A DNA stretch of 64,000 nucleotides from Tridacna crocea (GCA_943736015.1 OX031072.1:18193501-18257500); one strand, 5' to 3'. Counted from the first letter of the stretch, positions 41,819-53,689 are shown. A program made the numbers and translations. The notes: a model not told the origin generated them from the sequence alone.

Positions 41819-42040
41819 GAAGGATTGCTTGATTGATAGTTTTGTGTTTAACGCGATTTATTTTCAACATTATTTCAGTTAAACTGCGGTGCCAGTGTCA
41901 TATATACTTTCCTAGACTTTGTGTTACCTGCAATTTGCACTATACATTCTTCTCAAGTTACTGGCTGCCTTCTACCTATCTAGGGTGTACACCAGCGTTT
42001 TGATAGATTTGTCTCTATGACCCTTTTTACCTGATCTGAA
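41819..42040. mobile_element. GTTTAACGC SINE tail, copy in S1
   Basis: GATTGCTTGATTGATAGTTTTG then GTTTAACGCGATTTATTTTC, CTTTCCTAGACTTTGTGTTACC and TTCTCAAGTTACTGGCTGCC. It has the tail-and-body organisation of the SINE at 22875-23196. It was present before the segmental duplication because S2 has it too (51358-51545). Confidence 0.6.
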
Positions 42041-42048
42041 TTTTTCTG

Positions 42049-43127
42049 ACAAGAGGACCATGATGGTCCTATATCGCTCACCTGAGTACTAAGCTATAAA
42101 GGTCTACAATGAATATTCTTCTTTTCCGAAAAGATCATCGTATCGTATTTGGTAGAGGTCCACTAGAAGATGCTACATAGTGAAATATCAAAGCTCTACT
42201 ATATTTTTAAAGTTTTCCTTCTTTGTTCCTATGTTTCGAACTTGTGACCCCCGGGGCCAGTTTAAACCCCAGGAACATCATTTGAACAAACTTGGTAGAG
42301 GTCAACTAGCAGATGCTACATACTAAATAATTATCAAAGCTCTACTTCTTGCTTCACGCCTTCTTGTTTCAGAATTTTAAAGTTTTCCTTCTTTGCTCCT
42401 ATGTTTCAAACTTGTAACTCCCGGGGCGGGGCCAGTTTTAATCCCAGGTGCATCATATGAACAATCTTGGTAGAGGTCAACTAGGAGATACTACATACTA
42501 AATATCAAAGCTCTGCACCGTCTAGTTTCAGAGAAGAAGATTTTTAAAGTTATCCTTGTTTGTTCCTATGTTTCAAACGTGTGACCCCCGTGTCGGGGCT
42601 AGTTTTGTCCCCAGGGGCATCATACGAAGAATCTTGGTAGAGGTCCACTAGGAGATGCTACATACCAAATATCAAAGCTCTGCCCCTTCTAGTTTCAGAG
42701 AAGACGATTTTTAAAGTTTTCCGTCTTTGTTCCTATGTTTCAAACTTGTGACCCTCGGGGCGGGGCCAGTTTTGACCCCAGGGGCATCATACGAACACTC
42801 TTGATAGAGATCCAATAGGAGATGCTACATACCAAATATCAAAGCTCCACGCCTTCTTGTTTCAGAGAAGATTTTCAAAGACTTTGCTTCTTTTTCCCCT
42901 TTTGCTTGCCATGGCAACCAGAGTTATGGCTGGAATTCAATCTCTTGAACAACTTTGGTAGAGCTTTACCAAAGGAACATCCCTGCCAAGTTTCATCAAG
43001 ATTGGCTTAGTGGTTTGGGAAGAGAAGATGTTTAACGAAATTGTGGACGACGGACGATGCACGACGCACTACGGACATTGGGCGATCACAAAAGCTGACC
43101 ATGGGCACTTCGTGCTCAGGTGAGCTT
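42049..43127 (+). mobile_element. Tandem-core element E2 (type A), inserted in S1
   Basis: Head ACAAGAGGACCATGATGGTCC (hairpin) and CGCTCACCTGAGTAC, about five core units, a 3' domain with TTGCCATGGCAACCAGAGTT, hairpin GGGCACTTCGTGCTC, then AGGTGAGCTTAA. Its left region joins TTCTTCTTTTCCGAAAAG straight to the core, where E1 has 600 extra bp. S2 has the uninterrupted site at 51540-51550. Confidence 0.85.
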
Positions 43128-43715
43128 AAAATGAGGACTTGACGGAGGGCATAGGGACCTTTCAAATATTTTGAAAGGGTAAATAAATAAAAGGTCCAAG
43201 CTGGTCCACAATATATTTTTCCCACCATGTTTTTGAGAGCCTTTTGGCTCTGGGTCGTTTCAATTCTGGATTGCTTGGTAATGCATTCATCAGTTCAAGA
43301 TCTCCCATTTAATAGTCTTATACAAGTCTACGGTTTATGAATGACACGCTCATCTTCGACATCTTAACTGTTGGTTCAGTCCCAAACAAAGCAAGAAACG
43401 TCTCACACTTGCATGATGTTGCATACCCTTGCTTCACCTGCTTTTTATCACATTGCACAATTTTACACCTGTTCAAATTGAAGTCAAATTGATGACAAGA
43501 TATTAGTTGTAGTCTTAATGTCAGAATTTTCAATCTAAAGAAAATCCTTTTGAGATGTTATCATTCTTGACTTCATAATTGCAGCTGCATATTCGTGGGG
43601 CATATTCGGTTCTTGTTTTTTTTTTAAATCCTTTTTTTAGTGAGAAAGATATATCGAAATGTGCATCATTTCGAGCGAAGTGTGAAATTCAGTCAGATTT
43701 TGGATTATAATTGAA

Positions 43716-46335
43716 AACAAGAGGGCCAAGATGGCCCTGGATCGCTCAACTTAATTTTTGAGAGGACCATAGCCTATTTTGTTTAAATAAGGTATTGAAA
43801 CATTGGAAACAAAATTAATATTTCGCCAAGCAATTTTCAAAAGGTCACCTGTAAAAGTCATTTCAAAATCTGACAACCAGTTTAAGAAAAGAAGAATTTT
43901 TAAGAATTTTTTCATTTCTTTATAGTGCAAGTAGCCCCCATTCACCAGAGCCATGTTTCTTGATGGATCAAAATTTAGCGAAACAATTTTGAAAAGTGTC
44001 ATTCAAGTAACATTTCTGTGAAATTATTTTAAAATCTGACACGCCGTTTCAGGGAAGAATTTTCAAGAATTTCTTCATGTCTGTATAGTGCAAGTAACCC
44101 CCATTTACCAGAGCCATGTTTCTTGACAAGTCAAAATTTCGCGAACAGTTTTTGAAAAGGGTCACCCAAGGTACAATGATGTGAAATTATTTTAAAATTT
44201 GACAAGCGGTTACAGAGAAGAAGAATTTTCACGAATTTCTTCATTTCTATATAGTGCGAAAAGCCCCCATTCACCATAGCCATGTTTCTTGACGAATCAA
44301 AATTTCACGAACAACTTTTGAAAAGGGTCACCCAAGGAACATCTCTGTGAGATTATTTTAAAATCTGTCAAGCCGTTTAAGAAAAGAAGAATTTTCAAGA
44401 ATATTTTCTTTCTGTATAGTGCAAGTAGACCCGGGACTGGGTCAGTTTTAACCAAAGCAGCATCCTTGGAACAAACTTGGTAGAGGTCCACTCAAAGATG
44501 CTGCATACCAAATATCAAAGCTCTACACCTTCCCGTTTAAGAGAACAAGAAATTTAAAAATTTCCTTCATTGTTCCTATGTTCCAACCTGTGACCTCCGG
44601 GGCATGGCCAGTTTTGACGCCAGGGACATCATATGAACAAACTTCGTAGAGGTCCACTAGAAGATTCTACATACCAAATATCAAAGCTCTGCACCTTCAA
44701 GTTTCAGAGAAGATTTCTAAAGTTTTCCTTCATTGTTGCTATGTTCGAACCCGTGACCCCCCCCCCCGGGGCTGGGGCAGTTTTGACCACAAGGGCATAA
44801 TATGAACAAACTTGGTAGCGGTCCACTAGGAATTGCTACATGCCAAATATCATAGCTCTATGCCTTCTAGTTTAGAAGAAGAATTTTAAAATTTTCTTTC
44901 ATTGTTCCTATGTTCGAACTTGTGACCCCCGGGGCGGGGCCAGGTTTGACCCCATGGGCATGATTTAAACAAACTTGGTAGAGGTCCACTAGGCGATGCC
45001 ACATACCAAACATCAAAGCTCATCTAGTTTCAGAGGAGAATTTTAAAGTTTTCCTCTTTGTTTCTATGCTCAAACTAGTGACCCCCGGGGATGGGCCAGT
45101 TTTGATCCCAGGGACATCATTTGTACAAACTAGGTAGTGGTCCACTAGGAGATGCAACAGACTAAATATCAAAGCTCTACGCTTTCTAGTTTCTGAGGAA
45201 AAGAACTTTAAAGTTTTCGTTTTTGTTCCTATGTTAGAACTTGTGGTAGAGGTCCACTAGGAGATGCCGCATACTAAATATCAAAGCTCTACGCCTTCAA
45301 ATTTCAGAGGAGAAGATTTTTTAAAGTTTTCCTTCTTTGTTCCTATGCTCAAACATGTGACCTCCGGGGTGGGGCCAGTTTTGACTCCAGGGGCATAATT
45401 TGAACAAACTTGGTAGAAATCTACTACTAAATGCCACATAATAAATATCAAACCTCTACGCCTTCAAGTTTCATCAGAGAAGATTTTTAAAGTTTTCCTT
45501 TATAGTTTCGGAGGAAAAGAATTATAAAGTTTTCCGTTTTTGTTCCTATGCTCTACGCTTTATAGTTTCGGAGGAAAAGAATTTTAAAGTTTTCCTTCTT
45601 TGTTGCTATGCTCAAATTTGTGACCCCCAGGGTGGGGCCAGTTTTCACCCCAGGGACATAATTTGAACAAACTTGGTAGAGGTCCAGTAGGAGATGCTAC
45701 ATACTAAATATCAAAGCTCTACGCCTTCAAATTTCAGAGGAGAAGATTTTTAAATTTTTCCTTCTTTGTTCCTATGCTCAAATTTGTGACCCCCGTGGTG
45801 GGGCCAGTTTTGACCCCAGGGGCATAATTAAAAAAAAAAAAAAACTTGGTAGATGTCACTAGGAGATGCCACATACCAAATATCAAAGCTCTACGCCCTC
45901 AAGTTTCAGAGGAGAAGATTTTTAAAGCTTTCCTTCTTTGTCCCTATGCTCAAACTCGTTATCCCCCAAGGCGGGGCCAGTTTTGACCCTATGGGCATAA
46001 TTTGAAGAATCTTGGTAGAGGTCTATTAGGAGATGCTACATACCAAATATCAAAGCTCTACGCCTTCTAGTTTCAGAGAAGAAGATTTTCAAAGATTTCT
46101 TGTTATTTTTTTTTTCCTTTTGTTGCCATGGCAACCAGAGTTATGGGTGGAATTAAATTTTTTGAACAATTTCGGTAGAGCTTCACACAAGGAACATTCC
46201 TGCCAAGTTTCATGAAGATTGACCCAGTGATTTAGGAGGAGGAGATGTTTAAAGAAATTGTTGACGGACGACAGACGACGGACATTGGGCAATCACATGA
46301 GCTCACCTTTAGCACTTTGTGCTAAGGTGAGCTAA
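43716..46335 (+). mobile_element. Tandem-core element E3, chimeric core (type B then type A)
   Basis: Head AACAAGAGGGCCAAGATGG, with the usual CGCTCACCT reading CGCTCAACT. The first ~700 bp are type B units (CACCAGAGCCATGTTTCTTG, GAAAAGGGTCACCCAAGGAAC, AATTTCTTCATTTCTGTATAG). At about 44425, inside GTGCAAGTAGACCCGGG, it switches to type A units (GGTAGAGGTCCACT…). It ends with the type A 3' domain, a TAGCACTTTGTGCTA hairpin and AGGTGAGCTAAG. Both core types have a ~165-bp period and share the TTTCAGAGAAGAAGA block. Confidence 0.82.
44430..45840 (+). repeat. Near-identical block, copy 1 (partner 46676-48030)
   Basis: From CTGGGTCAGTTTTAACCAAA through irregular units such as TAGAAATCTACTACTAAATGC the sequence matches 46676 onward at an offset of ~2245 bp, with long stretches showing no difference. 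Small indels and differences appear at the left and right edges. Confidence 0.88.
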
Positions 46336-46445
46336 GAAATGCTGGGGATCAGCTTGGACCTATTATTATTTTTTTTTTTGTTCTTTCAAAACCAAAAAGA
46401 CCCTCTGTTAAGGCCTCATTTTCAAAAATTGGTCAGTTCAGCAAA

Positions 46446-48662
46446 ACCAAGAGGGCCACTGGACCTGGAACGCCCACCCTAGACTATAGCTTATGAATGA
46501 AATTCAATTCATTGAACAACTTTGGTAAAAGCTTTACCCAAGGAACATCCCTGCCAAGTTTCATCAAGATTGGCCAAGTAGGTTAGGAGATGTTGAAAGA
46601 AATTGTTGACGGGCGACAGATGCCGGACATCAAATATCAAAGCTCTACACCTTCCAGTTTCAAAGAAAAACTGTCCCCGGGGCTGGGTCAGTTTTAACCA
46701 AAGCAGCATCCTTGGAACAAACTTGGTAGAGGTCCACTCAAAGATGCTGCATACCAAATATCAAAGCTCTACACCTACCCGTTTAAGAGAACAAGAAATT
46801 TAAAAATTTCCTTCATTGTTCCTATGTTCCAACCTGTGACCTCCGGGGCATGGCCAGTTTTGACGCCAGGAACATCATATGACCAAACTTGGTAGAGGTC
46901 TACTAGAAGATTCAGCATACCAAATATCAAAGTTCTGCACCTTCAAGTTTCAGAGAAGATTTCTAAAGTTTTCCTTCTTTTTTGCTATGTTCGAACCTGT
47001 GACCCCCCCGGGGCAGGGCAAGTTTTGAACCCAAGGGCATAATATGAACAAACTTGGTAGAGGTCCACTAGGAATTGCTACATGCCAATTATCATAGCGC
47101 TTTGTCTTCTAGTTTTAAAGATGAAGAATTTTAATTTTTTCTTTATTGTTCCTATGTTCGAACTTATGACCCACTGGGCAGGGCCAGGTTTGACCCCATG
47201 GGCATGATTTAAACAAACTTGGTAGAGGTCCACTAGGCGATGCCACATACCAAACATCAAAGCTCATCTAGTTTCAGAGGAGAATTTTAAAGTTTTCCTC
47301 TTTGTTTCTATGCTCAAACTAGTGACCCCCGGGGATGGGCCAGTTTTGATCCCAGGGACATCATTTGTACAAACTAGGTAGTGGTCCACTAGGAGATGCA
47401 ACAGACTAAATATCAAAGCTCTACGCTTTCTAGTTTCTGAGGAAAAGAACTTTAAAGTTTTCGTTTTTGTTCCTATGTTAGAACTTGTGGTAGAGGTCCA
47501 CTAGGAGATGCCGCATACTAAATATCAAAGCTCTACGCCTTCAAATTTCAGAGGAGAAGATTTTTTAAAGTTTTCCTTCTTTGTTCCTATGCTCAAACAT
47601 GTGACCTCCGGGGTGGGGCCAGTTTTGACTCCAGGGGCATAATTTGAACAAACTTGGTAGAAATCTACTACTAAATGCCACATAATAAATATCAAACCTC
47701 TACGCCTTCAAGTTTCATCAGAGAAGATTTTTAAAGTTTTCCTTTATAGTTTCGGAGGAAAAGAATTATAAAGTTTTCCGTTTTTGTTCCTATGCTCAAA
47801 TTTGTGACCCCCAGGGTGGGGCCAATTTTCACCCCAGGGACATAATTTGAACAAACTTGGTAGAGGTCCAGTAGGAGATGCTACATACTAAATATCAAAG
47901 CTCTACGCCTTCAAATTTCAGAGGAGATTTTTAAAGTTTTCCATCTTTGTTCCTATGCTCAAACTTGTGACCCCCAGGGTGGGGCCAGTTTTGACCCCAG
48001 GGGCATAATTTGAACAAACTTGGTAGAGGTCTACTAGGAGATGCTACATACCAAACATCAAAGTTCTCGCCTTCAAGTTTCAGAGCAGAAGATTTTCAAA
48101 GTTTTTCTTCTTTGTTCCTATGCTCAAACTAGTTATCCCCCGGGTGTGGGGCCAGTTTTGACCCTATGGGCATAATTTGAACAATCTTGATAGAAGTCCA
48201 TTTGGAGATGTTACATGTACATACCAAATATCAAAACTCTACGCCTTCTAGTTTCAGAGAAGAAGATTTTCAAAGATTTCGTTTTTTTCCTTTTAGTGCC
48301 ATGGCAACCAGAGTTATAGGTAGAATTTAATTCTTTAAACAATTTAGAGCTTCACCCAAGGAACATACCAAATATCAAAGCTCTACGCCTTCTAGTTTCA
48401 GAGAAGAAGATTTTCAAAGATTTCGTGTTTTTTTTTTTTTTCATTTTGTTGCCATGGCAACCAGAGTTATGGGTGGAATTAAATTCTTTGAACAATTTTG
48501 GTAGAGCTTCACACAAGGAACATTCCTGCCAAGTTTCATGAAGATTGGCCCTGTGGTTTAGGAGATGTTTAAAGAAATTGTTGACGGACGACAAACGATG
48601 GACGCCGGACATAGGGCGATCACAATAGCCCACCTTTAGCACTTTGTGCTAAGGTGAGCTAA
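46446..48662 (+). mobile_element. Tandem-core element E4 (type A), inserted in S2
   Basis: Short head ACCAAGAGGGCCACTGGACC, an early 3'-domain-like piece (46495-46625), then the core array 46676-48290 duplicated from E3, two copies of the 3' domain (48240-48370 and 48380-48620), hairpin TAGCACTTTGTGCTA and AGGTGAGCTAA. The two 3' domains suggest unequal exchange between elements. Confidence 0.82.
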
Positions 48663-48689
48663 AAAGTATATTTTAGGGACAAATCTAAG

Positions 48690-49673
48690 AACAAGAGGGC
48701 CAAGATGGCCCTGGATCGCTCACTTAAATTTTTGAGAGGTAAGACCATGGCCTCAAAATCTAACCAGCCATTTCAGAGAAGTATTTTTAAGAATTTCTTC
48801 ATGTCTGTATAGTGTAAATAGCCCATAGCCATTAGAGCCATGTCTTTTGATGGATCAAAATTTCTCGAGCAATTTTTTAAAAGGGTCAGCTAAGAAACAT
48901 TTCTGTGAAATTATATCAAAATCTGACCAGCCCTTTGAGAGAAGGATAATTCTAAGAATTTCTTCATGGATATATATTGCAAGTAGCCCCTATTCATCAG
49001 AGCCATGTTTATTGATGGGTCAAAATTTTCGCAAACAATTTTTGAAAAGGAACATTTCTGTGAAATTATTTCAAAACCTGAACAGCGGTTTCTGAGAAGA
49101 CGAGTTTTTAAGAATTTCTTCATTTTCGTGTAGTGCAAGTAGCCCTCATTCACCAGAGCCATGATTCTTGATGGATCAAAATTTTGCGAACGCTTTTTGA
49201 AAAGGGTCATCCAAGGAACATCTCTGTGAAATTATTTCAAAATCTGAAAAGCGGTTTTAGAGAAGAATTTTTAAAAATTCCTTCATTTCTGTTTCGTGCA
49301 AGTGGCCCCCATCACTTAAAGCCAAGTTTCTTGACGGATCAAAATTTCACGAACAATTTTTGGAAAGGGTCACCCAAGGAACATCTCTGTGACATAATTT
49401 CAAAATCTGACTAGCGGTTTCAGAGGAAAAGATTTTTAAAGACTTTCCTAGAAAATTCCATTTGGTTGCCATGGCAACCAGAGTTTTTGACGGAATCAAA
49501 TTCTGCGAACAATTCTTAACGAGGACCTCCCAAGGAACATTCTATCCAAGTTTGGTTCAAATTGACCAAGCAGTTTAGGAGGAGTTGATGGTTAAAGAAC
49601 TGTTGACGACGCACGACGGACACCGGGTGATCCTGAAAGCTTCCCTTGAGCACGTTGTACTCAGGTGAGCTAA
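48690..49673 (+). mobile_element. Tandem-core element E5 (type B), inserted in S2
   Basis: Head AACAAGAGGGCCAAGATGG and CGCTCACTTAAA, about four type B units, 3' domain GGTTGCCATGGCAACCAGAG … GGAGGAGTTGATGGTTAAAG, hairpin GAGCACGTTGTACTC, AGGTGAGCTAA. The empty site is preserved in S1 at 41401-41423. Confidence 0.88.
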
Positions 49674-49894
49674 AAAGCTGGTGTACACTATAGAAGCCAT
49701 ATTTTCAGTTCAAAATTTTCGAAAATAATGGATCAGAATATTGGTGGTCTGGATAATCAAATAAGTAGATCATAATAATAATGGTACACTCCTTGTGTTC
49801 ATTCTAAAAGCCATATTTCCACTACTCATGAAATTTGGTCAAACTTTTTTGTCTCTGATATCGCTTCAGAAAAGTTTGAAAATAGGTATTGAAT

Positions 49895-51201
49895 AACAAG
49901 AGGACCAAGATGGCCCTGGATTACTCACCTGAATTTCTGAGAGAACCATTGCCATTTTTTTTTCAAAATCTAATCAGCCATTTTAGACAAGAAGAATTTT
50001 TAAGAATTTCTTCATGTCTGTATAGTTTAAATAGCCCACAGCCATCAGAATCATGTTTCATGATGGATCAAAATTTCTCGAGCAATTTTTGAAAAGGGTC
50101 AGCAAAGAAACATTTCTCTGAAATTATTTATTTCAAAATCTGATCAGCCGTTTCAGAGAAAAAGAATTTTAAAGACTAAATAGTGCAAGCAGCCCCCATT
50201 CACCAGAGCCATGTTTCTAGACAAATCAGCATTTTGCGAACAATTTTTGAAAAGGGTTACCAAAGGAACATTTCTGTAAGATTATTTCAAAATCTAATCA
50301 GCCGTTTCAGAGAAGAATAATTCTGAAGAATTTCTTCATGGCCATATAGTGCAAGAAGCCCCCACCAGAGCCATGTTTCGGGATGGATAAAAATATCTTA
50401 AACAATTTTTGAAAAGGGTAATCAAAAGAAAATTTCTGTGAAATTATTTCAAAATCTGAGTAGTTGTTTCTGAGAAGAAGGATTTTTAAGAATTTCTTCA
50501 TTTCCCTATAGTGCAAGTAGCCCCCAATCACTAGAGCCGTGTTTCTTGACGGATCAAAATTTCGCAAACAGGTTTTGTAAAGGGTCATCAAAGGAACATT
50601 TCTGTGAATTTATTTCAAATTCTGACCAACAGTTTCAGAAAAGAAGAATTTTTAAGTACATGAATTTCTTCATTTCCGTATAGTGCAAGTAGCCCCCGTT
50701 CACCAGAGCCGTCTTTCTTGACGGATCAAAATTTCGCAAACAGTTTTTGAAAAGGGTCACCGAAAGAATATCTCTGTGCAATTATTTCAAAATCTGACCG
50801 GCGGTTTCAGAGAAGAAGAATCTTTAAGAATTTTTTTATTTCTGTATAGTGCAATTAGCCCCAATTCACAAGAGCCACATTTTTTTTAAGGGATCAAAAT
50901 TTCACAAATAATTTTTGAAAAGGGTCACCCAAGAAACATATCTGTGAAATTATTTCAAAATCCGACAAGTGGTTTCTGAGGAGAAGATTTTTAAAGACTA
51001 TGCTAAAAAATTCCATTTAGTTGACAAATTCTGTGAACAATTTTTTAAGAGGACCTCCCAAGGAACATTCCAGCCAAGTTTGGTCCAAATTGGCCAAGCG
51101 GTTTAGGAGGAGTTGATGTGTAAAGAATTGTTAATGACGCACGACGGACACCGGATGATCCTAAAAGCTCCCCTTGAACACGTTGTGCTCAGGTGAGCTA
51201 A
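49895..51201 (+). mobile_element. Tandem-core element E6 (type B), inserted in S2
   Basis: Head AACAAGAGGACCAAGATGG and ACTCACCTGAAT, about six type B units, 3' domain, hairpin GAACACGTTGTGCTC, AGGTGAGCTAA. The empty site in S1 is GGTATTGAAT followed by an A run at 41639-41656. Confidence 0.88.
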
Positions 51202-51357
51202 AAAATGTGTCACTTGCAGAAGTCTTTAGCCTTAGACGGAAACAGTTGATCAATGTTGTAATGCCACAGGGGGATATTATTAACCATGCTAGAAACTCAT
51301 GGTTCTTTTCACAGATCTTTCCCGTATGATCCTATGTTATAAGTGCGGGTCTGTTTA

Positions 51358-51545
51358 AAAATACAGATGATGGATTGCTTGATTGATTGTTACCAGTGCC
51401 ATATCCATACTTTCCTAGACTTTGTATTACCTGCACTTTGCACTATATATTCTTCTCAAGTTACTGGCTGCCTTATACCCATCTTGGGTGTACACCAACT
51501 TTTTCAAAGATTTGTCTCTATGACCTTCTCTTTAACCTGATCTGA
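51358..51545. mobile_element. GTTTAACGC SINE, copy in S2, internally deleted
   Basis: GGATTGCTTGATTGATTG joins directly to TTACCAGTGCCATATCC. The GTTTAACGC part present in S1 is deleted. The remaining body matches S1. Confidence 0.6.
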
Positions 51546-51551
51546 AAATGA

Positions 51552-51582
51552 CGGGGGGGAGGGGGGGGAAAGGGGGGCAAGT
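51552..51582. repeat. G-rich run
   Basis: GGGGGGGAGGGGGGGGAAAGGGGGG-type tract at the place where S1 carries element E2. Confidence 0.85.
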
Positions 51583-51839
51583 GGTCTTTCAAAGATTTTG
51601 AAAGGGCAAATGAATAAAAGGTCCAAGCTGGTCCACAGTATATTTTTTATCCACCATGTTTTTGAGAGCGTTTTGGCTCTGTGTCGTTACAATTCTGGAT
51701 TGTTTAGTAATAAGTTGATCAGTTCAAGGTATCCTATGTAACAGTCTTATACAAGTCTGCGTTATATGAATGACACACTCTCATCTTCGACATCTTAACT
51801 GTTGGTGCAGTCCTTAACAAAGCAATAAACATCTCACAC

Positions 51840-52094
51840 CATTTTATTTATGTCGTCCCATCATAAATCATTATTGACATTACATTGCAATATAGATGTG
51901 TCTATAATCATTACAAAAACAAAATCACAAACAGCAACAATGCGTCATAACAAACAGAACATGTGTATCAAAATAAAACTACTCTATATGTAAATAATGA
52001 TAATATCTACACAATGATAGTGGTCATTTCTACATGAATGCTACACACTACATAATTTACTACATACTCAATACAACCAAGAATGACAAAAATA
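51840..52094. mobile_element. Unidentified ~255-bp insertion in S2
   Basis: S1 reads CTCACAC-TTGCATGATGTTGC (about 43403-43420). S2 reads CTCACAC, then 255 bp of unrelated AT-rich DNA (CATTTTATTTATGTCG … GACAAAAATAG), then CTTGCATGATACTGC. No hairpin, tRNA head or coding frame was seen; a SINE or MITE not otherwise present here is possible. Confidence 0.75.
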
Positions 52095-52262
52095 GCTTGC
52101 ATGATACTGCATACCCTTGCTTCACTTGCTTTTTATCACATTGCAAATTTTATACCTGTCCAAACTGAAATCAAATTATGATAGGATATTAATTGTAGTC
52201 TAAATTTCAGAATATCAGACTAAAGAAATTCCTTTTGGGAGGTTTTTTCTTCTCCACGTTTT

Positions 52263-53689
52263 AACAAGAGGGCCAAGATGGCCCTGGATCGCTCACCTGA
52301 ATTTTTTAGATGACCATAGCCTATTTTTTTCTTGAGGTATTGAAACATTGGATCCAAATTTATAATATTGCCATGTAATTTTCAAAAGGTCACCTGTAAA
52401 AGTCATTTTGAAATCTGACCATTAGTTTAAAAAAGAAGAATTTTTATGAATTCATTTCTGTTAACAAGCAAGTAGCCCCCATCCATGAGAGCCATGTTTC
52501 TTGATGGATCGAAATTCACGAACAAGTTTTGAAAAGGGTCACCCAAGGAACATTTCGGAAAATTTCTTTTAAAATCTGACAAGGGGTTTCAGAGAAAGAA
52601 TTTTCAACAATTTCATCATGTCCGTATAGTGCAAGTAGCCCCCATTCACAAGAGCCATGTTTCATGATGGATCAAAATTATATGTAAAGTTTTTAAAAAG
52701 GGTCACCCAAGGAACATCTCTGTCAAATTATTTTAAAATCTGACAAGGGATTTCAGAGAAGAATAATTTTTAAGAATTTCATCATTTCCATATAGTGGAA
52801 GTATCCCCCATTCACCAGAGCCATTTTTCTTGACAAATCAAAATTTCGTGAACACTTTTTGAAAAGGGTCAGCAAAGGATCATCTCTGAAATCATTTCAA
52901 AATCTGTCCAGCTGTTTCAGAGAAGAAGAATTTTCTAGAATTTCTTCATTTCCATATAGTCCAAGTAGCCCCCATTCACTACTCACCAGAGCCATGTTTC
53001 TTGACCAATCAAAATTTCGCGAACAATTTTTGAAAATGGTCACCTAAAGAACATCTCTGAGAAATTATTTCAAAATCTGACAAGCGGTTTCAGAGAAGAA
53101 GATTTTTTAAGAATTCCTTTATTTCTGTATCTAAGTGCAAGTAGTCCCCATTTACCAGAGCCACATTTTTTGACGGATCAAAATTTCACGAACAATTTTT
53201 CAAAAGGGTCACCCAAAGAAAATCTCTGTGAAATTATTTCAAAATCCGACCAGCGGTTTCAAAGGAGAATTTTTAAGAATTCCTTCATTTCTCTATAATG
53301 CAAGTAGCCCCGATTCACCAGAGCCACATTTTTTGACGGATCAAAATTTCACGAACAGTTTTTGAAAAGGGTCACCCAAGGAACATATCTGTGAAATTAT
53401 TTCAAAATCCGACCAGCGGTTTCAGAGGAGAAGATTTTTAAAGAATTTGCTAAAAAATTCCATTTGGTTGCCATAGCAACCAGAGTTCTTGATGGAATCA
53501 AATTCTGTGCACAATTTTTAAAGAGGACCTCCCAAGGAACATTCCTGCCAAGTTTGGTCCAAATTGGCCCAGCGGTTTAGGAGGAGTTGATGTTTAAAGA
53601 ATTGTTGACGACGGACGATGGACGACGCAGGACCGACACCGGGTGATCCTAAATGCTCCCCTTGAGCACGTTGTGCTCAGGTGAGCTAA
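52263..53689 (+). mobile_element. Tandem-core element E7 (type B)
   Basis: Head AACAAGAGGGCCAAGATGG and CGCTCACCTGAATT, a left region matching E3 (AAGGTCACCTGTAAAAGTCA), about seven ~165-bp type B units, 3' domain GTTGCCATAGCAACCAGAG … GGACGATGGACGACGC, perfect hairpin GAGCACGTTGTGCTC, AGGTGAGCTAA. The best complete type B element here. Confidence 0.9.

Larger units (their letters stand above)
41268..43715 (+). repeat. Segmental duplication, copy S1
   Basis: From CTAAGAAATGCTTGGGATCA onward this segment aligns in order with 46337-52262. Shared blocks are CATAGAAGCCACATTTTCAG, TTGGTGGTCTGGATAATCAA, AGTCTTTAGCCTTAGA, CTATGACC…CCTGATCTGAA, GGTCCAAGCTGGTCCACA and TTCGACATCTTAACTGTTGG. S1 lacks three tandem-core elements present in S2 and carries one (42049-43127) that S2 lacks. 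Confidence 0.9.
46337..52262 (+). repeat. Segmental duplication, copy S2, with three insertions
   Basis: Same order of blocks as S1 (41268-43715), interrupted by elements at 46446-48662, 48690-49673 and 49895-51201 and by an unrelated ~255-bp insert at 51840-52094. E2 is absent. After S2 comes an element (52263) whose head region matches that of E3, which follows S1, so the ancestral duplication was a tandem one including that element. Confidence 0.9.

Noticed and set aside
40797-43228. Recurring frames such as HPCQVSSRLAQW (plus) and HLLLLNHWANLDETWQ (minus) as a repeated protein gene
   Set aside because: These are translations of the conserved 3' domain of the tandem-core elements. They are interrupted in different places in each copy and lack codon-type conservation.
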